DNA of 64,000 nt from assembly GCA_913060665.1 (NCBI GenBank), contig CAJXUY010000016.1:1-64000 (forward strand), given 5' to 3'. Positions within the stretch are counted from its first letter, which is position 1; every line of letters begins with the position of its first letter. Shown here piece by piece: positions 55,435 to 64,000 of the stretch. The stretch is from an uncultured Oleiphilaceae bacterium. Lineage in GTDB: Bacteria > Pseudomonadota > Gammaproteobacteria > Pseudomonadales > Oleiphilaceae. The notes under the pieces were generated by a model that saw only the letters and a program-made list of their open reading frames with translations, was not told the DNA's origin and searched no databases. The translations under genes and the position numbers were made by a program.

Positions 55435-58400
55435 TTATAACGAGCAGTTAACTGAATCAAAATTCTGAATGGCATCCAACAACAGCCGCGGGCTGACTCC
55501 CGTTTCTAGTGTTGGCCGATCTAGCTTGAAATAGTCCCGAATATCACCGTTAAACCCAGGGAGTTTGTCAAAGCATGCTTTGAAGTTCGATTTGGGTATA
55601 CCCAACCCCTCAAACACAACGGGTTTCGTAAATGGACGGTTTGTATTTGAGAGCGGACGAAGCAGGACCGTATTCTTCTCTCCACCAGCTAGCTTCCGGA
55701 ATACGGATACTTCAAATTGCTCTTCGGTGTTGACTAAAACCACCGCTTCGTCAGAGCCATACTGACGAATAGAACGATAGAGCTGTATCAAATCCTCAAG
55801 TTCAAAACTCGTTTTATTGAGGTAGGGATTAAGTCGCTGAACTTTAAAGTCTGCGTGCCCAACTTGTGCCTCAATTCGCTTAACGGTCTGTAGTTCACTG
55901 GCTTGGTCTCCGCGATTCATGAAAAGCAATGCGCCGTCCACCGAGTTTTCTTCAGGCGTGAGCCACATACGATGCTGATCCAGCCACGCATTGGCGTTAT
56001 CCTGGCAAGCCAGGAACGAGGCCATTGCCGTAATCACAACGTCATCATCGGAATTAGCCCAATCAGCATGCGGACCAGCTTTATCAATATTCAGGTTACT
56101 GATCCGCTGTATGCCATCCGTTGAACGCTCAAAGCGGAATGACAGTTTTTCAGGGTCATCGAAAAGCTGTATCGATTCCAGGCCGCACTGCGCAACAGCG
56201 GTATCCGGCTGAATGAGAGATCCTCTCGCCGGAGGTTTCTCACCACGCAGAACGCTAGGAATCGCGTCGTTCAATACCCATGCCGTCGCGATTGGATCCT
56301 GGATGATTGGCATTTTATCTGGCTGTATATTGACGTTTTTCACCATACCGAGTGCCAAATCATTTGCCTGCTGAAATGGAACATCAGAACAGATCTTGCT
56401 GTCACGAGGCCAGCACTCATACAAGAAAACAGCCTCAGTCACCTTTTCATTCACTAAAATGGAAACATAGTCATGCCCGGGCTGAGTTGTCGCTGACTGT
56501 GCAACAGAGTAATCCACCTTATAGGTCGTATTACCCGAGAAAAAGTTGCCAATACCGCTCACAACCCCATCGGCCTCATTGATATCAATAATGGCGTCTG
56601 CTCTCAGCCCCTCTTCTTCGAGATAATAGGTAACGCGGGTCACCAGAAGATTTAGCTTACGCCGCTCTCGAGTCGTTAGCTTCGCGCCCTGATTTTTCTT
56701 CTTCAAGAGATCAAACCATGGCTCCAGGCGCTTACGCTCACGTTTTGAAAGTGTAATCTCTGCGTCGTAGGAATCCGATTTTGGAGATTGAATATACAAA
56801 TACTCAAAAGGTTGTCCCCACAATCGCCATCTAGAAGGCTCCTTTGCAGGCTCAGGCGTGGTTTGCCAGACATTGTATTGGGCAGCAGCTGACACACACT
56901 TCACATCACCGTTAGCGAGAGGGGTACATTTTTTAGAATCGTCGCGATAACGAGTGTAGCGAGAAAGCGTTTCGAGTCTTGCAAACTCATCCTTGATGGT
57001 AAACGCACCGGTCTGAGCTTCCCAAGGACCACTTCCAATCCGCTCGCTACAGACAATATCGAATACGTTTTTTGGCAACCGCCAGCCCCAGAAGAACCAT
57101 CTCTTGGACCAGGTTGAATAGTACACATTGCCCCATCGCTGCTGCTTCTCATGGCAGGCGCGGATGGCTTTACCATCATTGCTCGCATCACGTTGACGAG
57201 ATGCCACTATGCCATCTGGTAGTGCAGATTTTGAGAGTAATTTTTTCGGATCCTCATCCGAGCTACCACCAGGTAAGGCACCAGCATCACTAGGTTTCTG
57301 GTTTGCGCCCGCGCTTGCACCTGTGCCTTGATTGCCACCTGAACTAGGAGTGCCGCCATCATCCCCTTTCCCATCAGTCGAGCCGCCGCTCTCAGACGCG
57401 GGCTTTCCAGCCGGCGCAAACTCGATCTTAGGTTTCTTGAGCCACTCCAAGACGTCTTCGATCTTGACGTTTAGCAGAGAGGCAATGATCTCAGCAATAT
57501 AGGAAGGCGTCATGTCATTGAGTTTGGGCGTCGACACATTCAAGCTAAGGAAGAGTACCTTCGCCTTCAGGCGTGCTTGAAGAATGCTCGCGTTAAGCGA
57601 AGCCTGTCCATACTTTTTACCGAAGATATCCAAACCAACACTGAGGTTCGCTTTCGCATCAACCAAGAAGGGCCCGAACTCCGCGCCTATGGTACCGTCA
57701 CCCAAGAGAAAATCGATGTAGGCCTCTGCTTTAATACATCGCTTGGGGCACTTCGCGATATCGGCAACAAGCATCGTTTCCGCGAGCTTAACACCTAGTA
57801 AAACCAGGTGGCTTTGCATTGCCGCGGTTCCTTCTTTACCTCGCAGCTCCCCATTCACCTGTGCGGACAAGATCTTGCCGAACAGCTCAGAGGTCCGTCC
57901 GTTGAAAACAACGCTCAGGTCGGCAAAATTAATCCCGCCCTCAACGATAACTACAGGAATGGTATCCATCAGAACCAACTCACCGAGTATTCCTAATTCC
58001 TCAATGAACCGACTCGCGTCACTAGTGTAGATTTCACCATCAATGTGCAACAGTTTATCCACCGGCGGTGCGATGATGGTCAAGGCCCCAAGCGCCCCTA
58101 CACGCTTACGTTCAAAATCGTAGAAGATTCCAGGGCGCGTAAAGTAGATCGGTACTGGAGACGGAGATAGGATGATCGCATCATTGAGTCGCATTTCAGC
58201 TCGACCTTTAAAGTCAACTCCTCTTCCAGTGATGTTGATATCCTTAAGGGTGATAGACCCAAGCTCGTCAAGTTTAATAGCAATTCCTGTTGTGAGCGTG
58301 ACGTCGTATGATGGAGATATATCATAGACAGGTGGCGTCACCTCTACCGGACCACCTTTGAGTGGAATCAGCGGGTTGAGATATGACGCCAATAGACCAG

Positions 58401-61389
58401 CAGCCTGAGTTCTAAGAAATTCCTCATTCAATGCAATTTCGGCATCAAGTTTAGGGAGAAGCGTAATACTGGCGGGTATCAGGATCTGCTCATTCAATTT
58501 GACTTTAAACGTGCCTAGAGCCATGAGCGTATTGGTGTAAGTGATTTCAAAGTCGATATCTACGACCTCTTCCGGAGCAAGCCTTCGCACAATTTCTTCG
58601 AGTTTTGGCTCGAGCACCGCCGCAATTTTATTTGCAACGATTCGGTCCAATTCGCTCTTGAAAGAGTGGCGGCCGTCAGCCGAAAGTGTAAATGTCCCTA
58701 GCTCGACTCGGCCTAGCAGGTCGTTTGGTCCAGAAGGCAGTAAAACTAAATCCACAAGTAACGCATTCTTACCCGTGGAAACGTTAAGCTCAAAACGCTC
58801 CGTCCCAAAGCCTTCCATGAGGCTTGCAAACTGGCCCTTTAACGCTTCTACCAACTCGCCTTGCACCTGAACTTTGCTGAAGTCGAAACCCCATTTGTTT
58901 CCTGCTCCCAAGTTCGCGATTACAGGAGAAAACACAACATCCTTACTCGCCAGCTGACCTTTTATCGACAGTTCGCATCGATCACCCGTATCGCTTATCA
59001 GAGTGGTGTCGAGGTCTGCCATGCCGAACAACCCTTCAGTGATAGCATCGCAACTAGGCAAGCTATCTCTCACAACCTCAGCAACCTGACGTTCTAATCC
59101 GCAACTGACTAACTCAACTACTGCCCCAGCGACATCCCGACCATCTCGTGACTTAATATCCCCAGTCGCAAAGTCAAAATCCAGCGCTAAGTTTGTTGCG
59201 GCACACGTATCTGAAAACACTTCGAATGACATGGGGACGGTCAATTTTGACCAATCAACCTTGATAGCAGGCGCGCCTAACTTAATGCTGTACTGCCATC
59301 CCGACAGATCAACACCAAACAAACCATTCACGAAAGATTTAAGTTTAGCCTCAAGGTAAGCGTTAATCTCTGGAGGCACGTCTCCAAAAATAGCTGATTT
59401 AAGAGACACGCGATCTGGATAAACGTTTACACCAGTCGAAACAGGCCAAGAAAAAGGCTTCCCTGATTCTATCTCCCCCTTCACCACTAGCTTCACGTCA
59501 GCCGCCATTCTGCTTTCAATCAACGGCTTCAAAACCGAATTGCTTCCAGCCGTGTAAGCTTCACAATGAGGAATTGATATCGACTGGCTTGCGGTACCGG
59601 CAAGCGTCAGGGACGAGTCTCCAATGGGAATTTCGACACGGTCGCTCCAGCCTTTTACTAATATCGGGGCAATCGCTTCCTCCACCTTGTTGCATAGGCT
59701 CGCACCGAGTGTGCCAAGATCAAACACAAATTGCCCATTAGCAACGATCGGGATATCGACACTGTCTCCCATCAGAGGAAGAGTCATAGAGATGTTTTGA
59801 AAGTCGTTGGATACGACCCAATCTGGCACATCTGTCATCCATGCACCGGGTATACCAAGCTTTTCTAGAGCAGATTTAATTTCGATAGTTGAGATAACGT
59901 TATTGCCGGCAACCGCTGCAATACGAAATCCGTTTGCAAATTCGTACCGAGATTGCTCGTCACGATATACATCACTGATGGTAACGCCCAAATCAACGGC
60001 AATATATGTACTGCTTGCTAGATTCTTACAGGTCACGGAATTACCCGCCACATCTATCACCGGATTATGCGTATACTCGGCACCTGCGGGCATTAAAGCG
60101 AGCAACTCTACATTAGCCGTGTAACTCTCCCTCAATTGACCGGCGTACCGCTCCTTTTGACCGGTTGGCTTAAATACAACTCGAAAGCCAAGCGGATTAT
60201 CTTCCGTAGGCTTGCGACCCCACATCAGCGATCCCCAGTCAATTTCCTGTTGAGTCGAAGCCAACGCATCACATAATTCTTGGCCAGATTGCTTCAGAGG
60301 ATCAACAATGGTTTCGTCGACCTGAGCTTCAAGCTCATCTAGGAAAGAAGTGTCAATAAAACTCGAAGCAAACTCATCCACGAAACGCTTTATGGCAGCT
60401 TCTGCTTCCACTCGTGCACTGTGCGATATAGCTTTAGGGATAACGATCTTGCCTTCCTCATAGACCGCCCTTGCAGCCTTAATTGTATCGAGAGCAGATT
60501 TTGCCTGTCGCTCTAGTCCGGAAAGTGAGTCAACAACAAGCAACAGCGATCTTGTTTCAGAGGGCATCGCTGCGTATATCTCAAACAGGCTCACATAGAC
60601 GTCTGCAATGATTGCCTCTTTAATTTGATCGACCACTAGCGAAACGACTTCAGCGTGACTTACTGCGTCGTTTTTGGCAAAACTCATTAAAGCGTCATAG
60701 AGCTCTCCCTGCTCTGTCAATGTTGCCTGCAGGCGCGGTAAATAACGGTGAAAAGCGGTTTTCAAAGAAGCATTCCATTTGTCGAGGATTCGAATAGGAT
60801 TTGGATGTCCATCAATGGTTATGGCTTCGTTTAGTATTTCTTCCTTCAATGCATCAGGACAAGAGTCTGGATCATCCACCACACAGGAAAGAGCACTCGC
60901 CAATTTTTGGATGCGTTTGCATGCAGCAGCTATATGCGGTCCTTCACTACCTTCCAAGCCAACATCGCCACTGACAACGGCTCGTTTTAGTGCAGATAGC
61001 TCTGCCGCGCCCCAGAAAATTTCAATACCCTGCTCTTGGATCAGGTCCAGGCGGTCTTCAGCGTCACCCCCATCCCCATCGACCGAAAGCCCATCGATAT
61101 CGAGATCGCCACATTCAAAATCTTCTACAAAAAACTGACCTGATAAATAATCACGCCATGTCGATACAAACTCTTCTACCAGGACGATGTCGATACCATA
61201 CTCCGACAATACATCAACATTGGACTTGCGGGTCAGCTCGACAAGCTCGTTATATTGGTACTCGATTTGTGCTGCCTGAAAAGCAGCTGGCGATTTACGG
61301 TCTATCGCACCATTAGCATATAAAGCCACGACCCATAAAAAAACAACTAGGCCGGTCTTGATGAGAGAAATCCGGTTTAGTAAAGACAT
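55435..61389 (-). CDS. Giant exported beta/helix repeat protein of the channel operon
   Basis: This 1984-residue protein starts with a signal peptide (about 1-28). Residues 30-400 are helical. Residues 400-1320 repeat a pattern of beta strands closed by an amphipathic helix, such as EAKLKSFVNGLFGVDLSGW and VANKIAAVLEPKLEEIVRRL. A Ser/Gly/Asp linker (about 1326-1382) precedes a 600-residue C-terminal part with several cysteines. No known domain is clear; the helix-strand layout could be a TULIP/lipid-binding-like array, which is my guess only. It has GGAAGG upstream of the ATG and ends 15 bp before the channel gene, so it is the likely load driven by the channel. Confidence 0.7.
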   Translation of the reverse strand: MSLLNRISLIKTGLVVFLWVVALYANGAIDRKSPAAFQAAQIEYQYNELVELTRKSNVDVLSEYGIDIVLVEEFVSTWRDYLSGQFFVEDFECGDLDIDGLSVDGDGGDAEDRLDLIQEQGIEIFWGAAELSALKRAVVSGDVGLEGSEGPHIAAACKRIQKLASALSCVVDDPDSCPDALKEEILNEAITIDGHPNPIRILDKWNASLKTAFHRYLPRLQATLTEQGELYDALMSFAKNDAVSHAEVVSLVVDQIKEAIIADVYVSLFEIYAAMPSETRSLLLVVDSLSGLERQAKSALDTIKAARAVYEEGKIVIPKAISHSARVEAEAAIKRFVDEFASSFIDTSFLDELEAQVDETIVDPLKQSGQELCDALASTQQEIDWGSLMWGRKPTEDNPLGFRVVFKPTGQKERYAGQLRESYTANVELLALMPAGAEYTHNPVIDVAGNSVTCKNLASSTYIAVDLGVTISDVYRDEQSRYEFANGFRIAAVAGNNVISTIEIKSALEKLGIPGAWMTDVPDWVVSNDFQNISMTLPLMGDSVDIPIVANGQFVFDLGTLGASLCNKVEEAIAPILVKGWSDRVEIPIGDSSLTLAGTASQSISIPHCEAYTAGSNSVLKPLIESRMAADVKLVVKGEIESGKPFSWPVSTGVNVYPDRVSLKSAIFGDVPPEINAYLEAKLKSFVNGLFGVDLSGWQYSIKLGAPAIKVDWSKLTVPMSFEVFSDTCAATNLALDFDFATGDIKSRDGRDVAGAVVELVSCGLERQVAEVVRDSLPSCDAITEGLFGMADLDTTLISDTGDRCELSIKGQLASKDVVFSPVIANLGAGNKWGFDFSKVQVQGELVEALKGQFASLMEGFGTERFELNVSTGKNALLVDLVLLPSGPNDLLGRVELGTFTLSADGRHSFKSELDRIVANKIAAVLEPKLEEIVRRLAPEEVVDIDFEITYTNTLMALGTFKVKLNEQILIPASITLLPKLDAEIALNEEFLRTQAAGLLASYLNPLIPLKGGPVEVTPPVYDISPSYDVTLTTGIAIKLDELGSITLKDINITGRGVDFKGRAEMRLNDAIILSPSPVPIYFTRPGIFYDFERKRVGALGALTIIAPPVDKLLHIDGEIYTSDASRFIEELGILGELVLMDTIPVVIVEGGINFADLSVVFNGRTSELFGKILSAQVNGELRGKEGTAAMQSHLVLLGVKLAETMLVADIAKCPKRCIKAEAYIDFLLGDGTIGAEFGPFLVDAKANLSVGLDIFGKKYGQASLNASILQARLKAKVLFLSLNVSTPKLNDMTPSYIAEIIASLLNVKIEDVLEWLKKPKIEFAPAGKPASESGGSTDGKGDDGGTPSSGGNQGTGASAGANQKPSDAGALPGGSSDEDPKKLLSKSALPDGIVASRQRDASNDGKAIRACHEKQQRWGNVYYSTWSKRWFFWGWRLPKNVFDIVCSERIGSGPWEAQTGAFTIKDEFARLETLSRYTRYRDDSKKCTPLANGDVKCVSAAAQYNVWQTTPEPAKEPSRWRLWGQPFEYLYIQSPKSDSYDAEITLSKRERKRLEPWFDLLKKKNQGAKLTTRERRKLNLLVTRVTYYLEEEGLRADAIIDINEADGVVSGIGNFFSGNTTYKVDYSVAQSATTQPGHDYVSILVNEKVTEAVFLYECWPRDSKICSDVPFQQANDLALGMVKNVNIQPDKMPIIQDPIATAWVLNDAIPSVLRGEKPPARGSLIQPDTAVAQCGLESIQLFDDPEKLSFRFERSTDGIQRISNLNIDKAGPHADWANSDDDVVITAMASFLACQDNANAWLDQHRMWLTPEENSVDGALLFMNRGDQASELQTVKRIEAQVGHADFKVQRLNPYLNKTSFELEDLIQLYRSIRQYGSDEAVVLVNTEEQFEVSVFRKLAGGEKNTVLLRPLSNTNRPFTKPVVFEGLGIPKSNFKACFDKLPGFNGDIRDYFKLDRPTLETGVSPRLLLDAIQNFDSVNCSL

Positions 61390-61462
61390 GCGTCCTTCCT
61401 TTTATAGTGGCGTTGGTAGTAAGCCCTTACAAAATATGTGCCGGGGCACTTATTCGTTATTT

Positions 61463-61993
61463 TTAATATGCTGTGGTCTTAGTAGGCATGTTGATTTCAA
61501 GCTCTCCCAGCAACGCAGTCAAATTGGTTTGGTCAAACTGATAGATCATCTGGCCATTCAGCTTTACGTAATACGTTGGGTACCCATCATGCTTCCCGCT
61601 GACGGTGACGACCTTACGATTCGTGTCAAACGCTACGTTTAACTGGTAATCAATGTCGCCACCCAGGCCCAATGAGGCAACCGTCGCCGTTCGACCAACC
61701 ACGTTGAAACGAAAACCGTTGCCGTCCTGCACAAGCCCCTCTACCACAAATCGATCATTAATGGAGCTGAACTCACAACCCAGAATGGTAGTGGTGCCGG
61801 TCATATGAGACGATTCCACCTCACGAGTAGCAGTATCGATCACGATTTTTTGGGCGCTTTTAGTACCAGATTGGCAATCCGGCTCTTCAATTGCTGTGAC
61901 AACTTCGAGGGTCACCGTTTTGGCAGAAGCAGTTAAAGGCGAGACAAACGCCATTGCTGCAAACACCGTTGTAGCGAGTGCTTTAAGGTTCAT
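61463..61993 (-). CDS. Small exported protein, first gene of the channel operon
   Basis: I start it at 61993, with GGAG 9 nt upstream (176 residues). A signal peptide (about 1-24, hydrophobic core, ending ASA) leads into a single beta-rich domain with one Cys pair (EPDCQSG, ILGCEFS). Strands such as FRFNVVGRTATVASLG and NRKVVTVSGKHDGYPTYYVK suggest a small beta barrel or sandwich. I recognise no family. The next gene follows after 73 bp. It may be a periplasmic partner of the giant protein. Confidence 0.65.
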   Translation of the reverse strand: MNLKALATTVFAAMAFVSPLTASAKTVTLEVVTAIEEPDCQSGTKSAQKIVIDTATREVESSHMTGTTTILGCEFSSINDRFVVEGLVQDGNGFRFNVVGRTATVASLGLGGDIDYQLNVAFDTNRKVVTVSGKHDGYPTYYVKLNGQMIYQFDQTNLTALLGELEINMPTKTTAY

Positions 61994-62229
61994 AACATAG
62001 GTCTCCAATTTTGTCGCTGCCACTCCAAAATAACCATTATTTTGGTAATGAACAACATCATATTACATTTGGCACCGTATGCACGCAACCAATTGATACT
62101 AAATAATTAACTATAATAAAACTGAAGAGAAAAACTCAAAAAACACTGAAAACAGGTGTTTCTAATGGGCTATTTAAATACTTGTATAATGTTATTTCAG
62201 GCCCTTTGAAAATCGATCAGAATGAGGAG

Positions 62230-62264
62230 TTCTCAGCAGATTTTAAAGTTCTGATAATTTCTGA
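62230..62264 (+). promoter_or_regulatory. Direct repeats that could bind the OmpR-type regulator
   Basis: TTCTGA occurs at 62249-62254 and 62259-62264, exactly 10 bp apart, and TTCTCA at 62230-62235, 19 bp before the first. OmpR-family regulators bind such direct repeats with a helical-turn period. The site lies in the 343-bp divergent gap between the channel operon and the response regulator. The rest of the gap shows no clear gene or terminator. Confidence 0.4.
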
Positions 62265-62336
62265 GATGTGCCTGCGATATGATGCGAAAACATCTAGAAT
62301 TGGGCCTTATTAATGATACCGAAGGAGAAAAGGTCA

Positions 62337-63089
62337 ATGACCAAGATAGCTGTTTGCGACGATTCGACAAAATACAGAAGAAATACCGTCGATTATCTTA
62401 ATGAGAATGGATACTCAGCATTTGGTTTTGAGACCCCCTCCGATCTCATGGATCTAATTAACTACGACTTTAAGTTTGACTGTATTCTCATGGACCTTTA
62501 TTTCGACGATGAAAATCAAAAGCCGCAACTTCTGGGTATTGAGGCAGGCACCAATATTAACCCTCAGAACGAAGCAATTGATCAACTTGGCTATTCATCT
62601 CCCGGCACGCCCATCATTTTTATCAGCGGCAACCTAAATGCCCATGCAACAGAAGCTGATGCGGAAAAATATGAGTCGGAATGCTTTCAAGTTGGCATTT
62701 ACTTTATGACCAAGCCAGTCAAATATAAGGTTCTGCTATCCCAGATTAAAAGAGCTATCCAAATATCACAGCCAGCAATACCTGAACCTATTGAGATTAT
62801 AGAGTCTATCGATACGTTTAAATTGGATGAGCCAAACGAAGTGTTAATTAATACCTCAAATGGCCTGTCCGCTTCGGTGAAAAATCAAAACTTGGAAAAT
62901 CTCAAATTTCTTATAGGAAGGGCCGATAGCATTGTGACTTACAAGGAGCTAGGAGGAGCTGAATCAGCCCACACCTCTATCTACGCGCTCAGATCCATTA
63001 TCTCTACCGAACTTAAGTCCAAGGCAAAACCAATAAGAACTTTACAAACTAAGGGTTATAAGTGGCTTTCAGCGCACGGTACAGTCTAA
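62337..63089 (+). CDS. OmpR-family response regulator
   Basis: I start it at the ATG at 62337, with GGAG 10 nt upstream (250 residues). The receiver has Asp8/Asp9, phospho-acceptor Asp53 (CILMDLYFDD), Ser97 (IFISGN) and Lys126 (MTKPVK). The C-terminal winged helix (about 165-245) ends IRTLQTKGYKWL, typical of this class. It is divergent from the channel operon, the probable target. Its stop overlaps an ATG in TAATG at the head of the sensor-like gene. Confidence 0.87.
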   Translation: MTKIAVCDDSTKYRRNTVDYLNENGYSAFGFETPSDLMDLINYDFKFDCILMDLYFDDENQKPQLLGIEAGTNINPQNEAIDQLGYSSPGTPIIFISGNLNAHATEADAEKYESECFQVGIYFMTKPVKYKVLLSQIKRAIQISQPAIPEPIEIIESIDTFKLDEPNEVLINTSNGLSASVKNQNLENLKFLIGRADSIVTYKELGGAESAHTSIYALRSIISTELKSKAKPIRTLQTKGYKWLSAHGTV

Positions 63090-64000
63090 TGAAAAGAAGA
63101 AAAACTTACCCTTTGCCATAATTTTGCTAATTTTCGGATTCGGGTATTTGCTCGCTCTACAAGCCAATGTTATTTCTACGACGGTCAATCTTACTGTGAA
63201 CTCCGCCAGGCTTGCTGTTAGCGACCTGGAAAAACTGATAGAAAAGACGTTAAAAACTGAGGTGTATACAGCGAGAAAAAGCACGGGGATTTTCAATGCT
63301 TCTGATCAAAGCACGAATCTTGGCAGCATAGGAGAGTTCAATGAGTCCCTTCTCGGCTCATTAGATTTTAAATCTTATTTCTATGAATTGAAACGATGGA
63401 ATCCCCCCCGCAAAGAAGGAAGTCAATGGTCGCAGCCAGGTCGAGCTGGATGCGACTATCTCTATATCCAAGTATAGAGTTGGTGCAGATAGCAAAGACC
63501 CAGGATTACTCATATACATAGACGTTAATGACGATTTGCAGTTTCATGAGAGTAATCGAACTTGGATAGAAAGCGATCACTTAAAGGTCATGTTTACGGA
63601 CAAGGAAATTAACGAGCGGGTTAACATCATACTGACAATGGATGATGACCGGCCGTCCTCCGAGAGCAGAGCCAAGGGCGACAGATATTCCGTCCATTTG
63701 AAGGGTGCTCGCCATGAAATCGTCGAGGGAAATAGATGGGTGCCTGAGGCGGGCAAAGAGGATCAGCACTCGTTCAAGGGAAGGTTAAGATTCTTCGAGA
63801 GCTTTAAACTTTACGAATACCATATCCATATTCCACCAGAACAAGTGGCGAGGATTGATTGGGATACTTTCACATTAGAAATTTTTGACTATGACTCTGG
63901 TGTATTTTTGAGCACAAAAAATCTCTCTTATCAGGTAGCTAAAGAAATAGGCTCAGCTGATAAATTTAAATACTTTTTCGGATCTAGCTATGTCACCAAC
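63089..64000 (+). pseudogene. Sensor-like membrane protein, frame broken twice, runs off the window
   Basis: Read through two frame changes, the protein has one membrane span (FAIILLIFGFGYLLAL) and a long extracytoplasmic region (VELDATISISKYRVGADSKD, SADKFKYFFGSSYVTN). The ATG at 63089 is coupled to the regulator stop but is out of frame with the span; one extra A in the run at 63100-63104 would join them. The second break is a run of seven C (63403-63409); six would keep the frame. By position it should be the cognate histidine kinase, but the kinase domains would lie beyond the window. It may be a sequence error, phase variation or a decayed gene. Confidence 0.55.

Noticed and set aside
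62070-62090. TGGCACCGTATGCA as a sigma-54 promoter in the channel/regulator gap
   Set aside because: GG and GC are 8 nt apart, not the required 10.
1-64000. CRISPR arrays, tRNA or rRNA genes, insertion-sequence transposases
   Set aside because: No regular direct-repeat/spacer pattern, no cloverleaf with the usual T-loop motif, and no transposase-like protein was found on reading the window.

Overview
The window comes from a Gram-negative, most likely marine gammaproteobacterium of the Oceanospirillales/Alteromonadales type. The evidence is an outer-membrane porin, a complete MSHA-type pilus locus, glnA-ntrB-ntrC with a sigma-54 promoter, and an ectoine operon with its own aspartate kinase. 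No rRNA, tRNA or CRISPR array was found, but a strong stable-RNA-type promoter at the left edge fires out of the window.

Layout. (1) 1-12 kb is core chromosome: CYTH triphosphatase, porin, dtd, a prolyl-aminopeptidase homologue that has lost its nucleophile, typA, glnA, a DUF4124 protein, ntrB and ntrC. (2) 12.2-30.9 kb is a 17-gene leftward MSHA locus from mshI to mshQ (no mshH), which builds a retractable type IV pilus. The large MshQ carries PA14 and LamG domains. Copies of a nested palindromic repeat lie beside mshQ and between mshA and mshB. (3) 31.2-35.7 kb holds divergent ectR and ectABC-ask for osmoprotectant synthesis. (4) 36.2-45.4 kb is a five-gene leftward defence operon: an XRE regulator, a SNF2-type helicase, an AIPR protein, and the Mod and Res subunits of a type III restriction-modification enzyme. 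(5) 45.7-51.9 kb is a compact eight-gene leftward operon: winged-helix/coiled-coil protein, SF2 helicase, two unknown proteins, metallophosphoesterase, AbrB-like protein, unknown protein and a second metallophosphoesterase. A divergent small XRE regulator faces it across a perfect 16-bp palindrome. It matches no system I can name. (6) 52.8-62.0 kb is a five-gene leftward operon: a small exported protein, a 1984-residue exported protein, an ExbB/TolQ-like channel with a large extracytoplasmic domain, and two different single-span proteins that each carry an ExbD/MotB-like membrane aspartate. (7) 62.3-64 kb holds a divergent OmpR-type response regulator and a sensor-like membrane protein whose frame is broken twice; it runs off the window.

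Regions 4 and 5 form a defence-type island bounded by gene fragments (near 36.0-36.2 kb and 52.6-52.8 kb). The two candidates for an undescribed system are the ion-driven envelope machine of region 6 with its adjacent two-component pair, and the helicase/double-phosphoesterase operon of region 5. Function is inferred from sequence alone in both cases.
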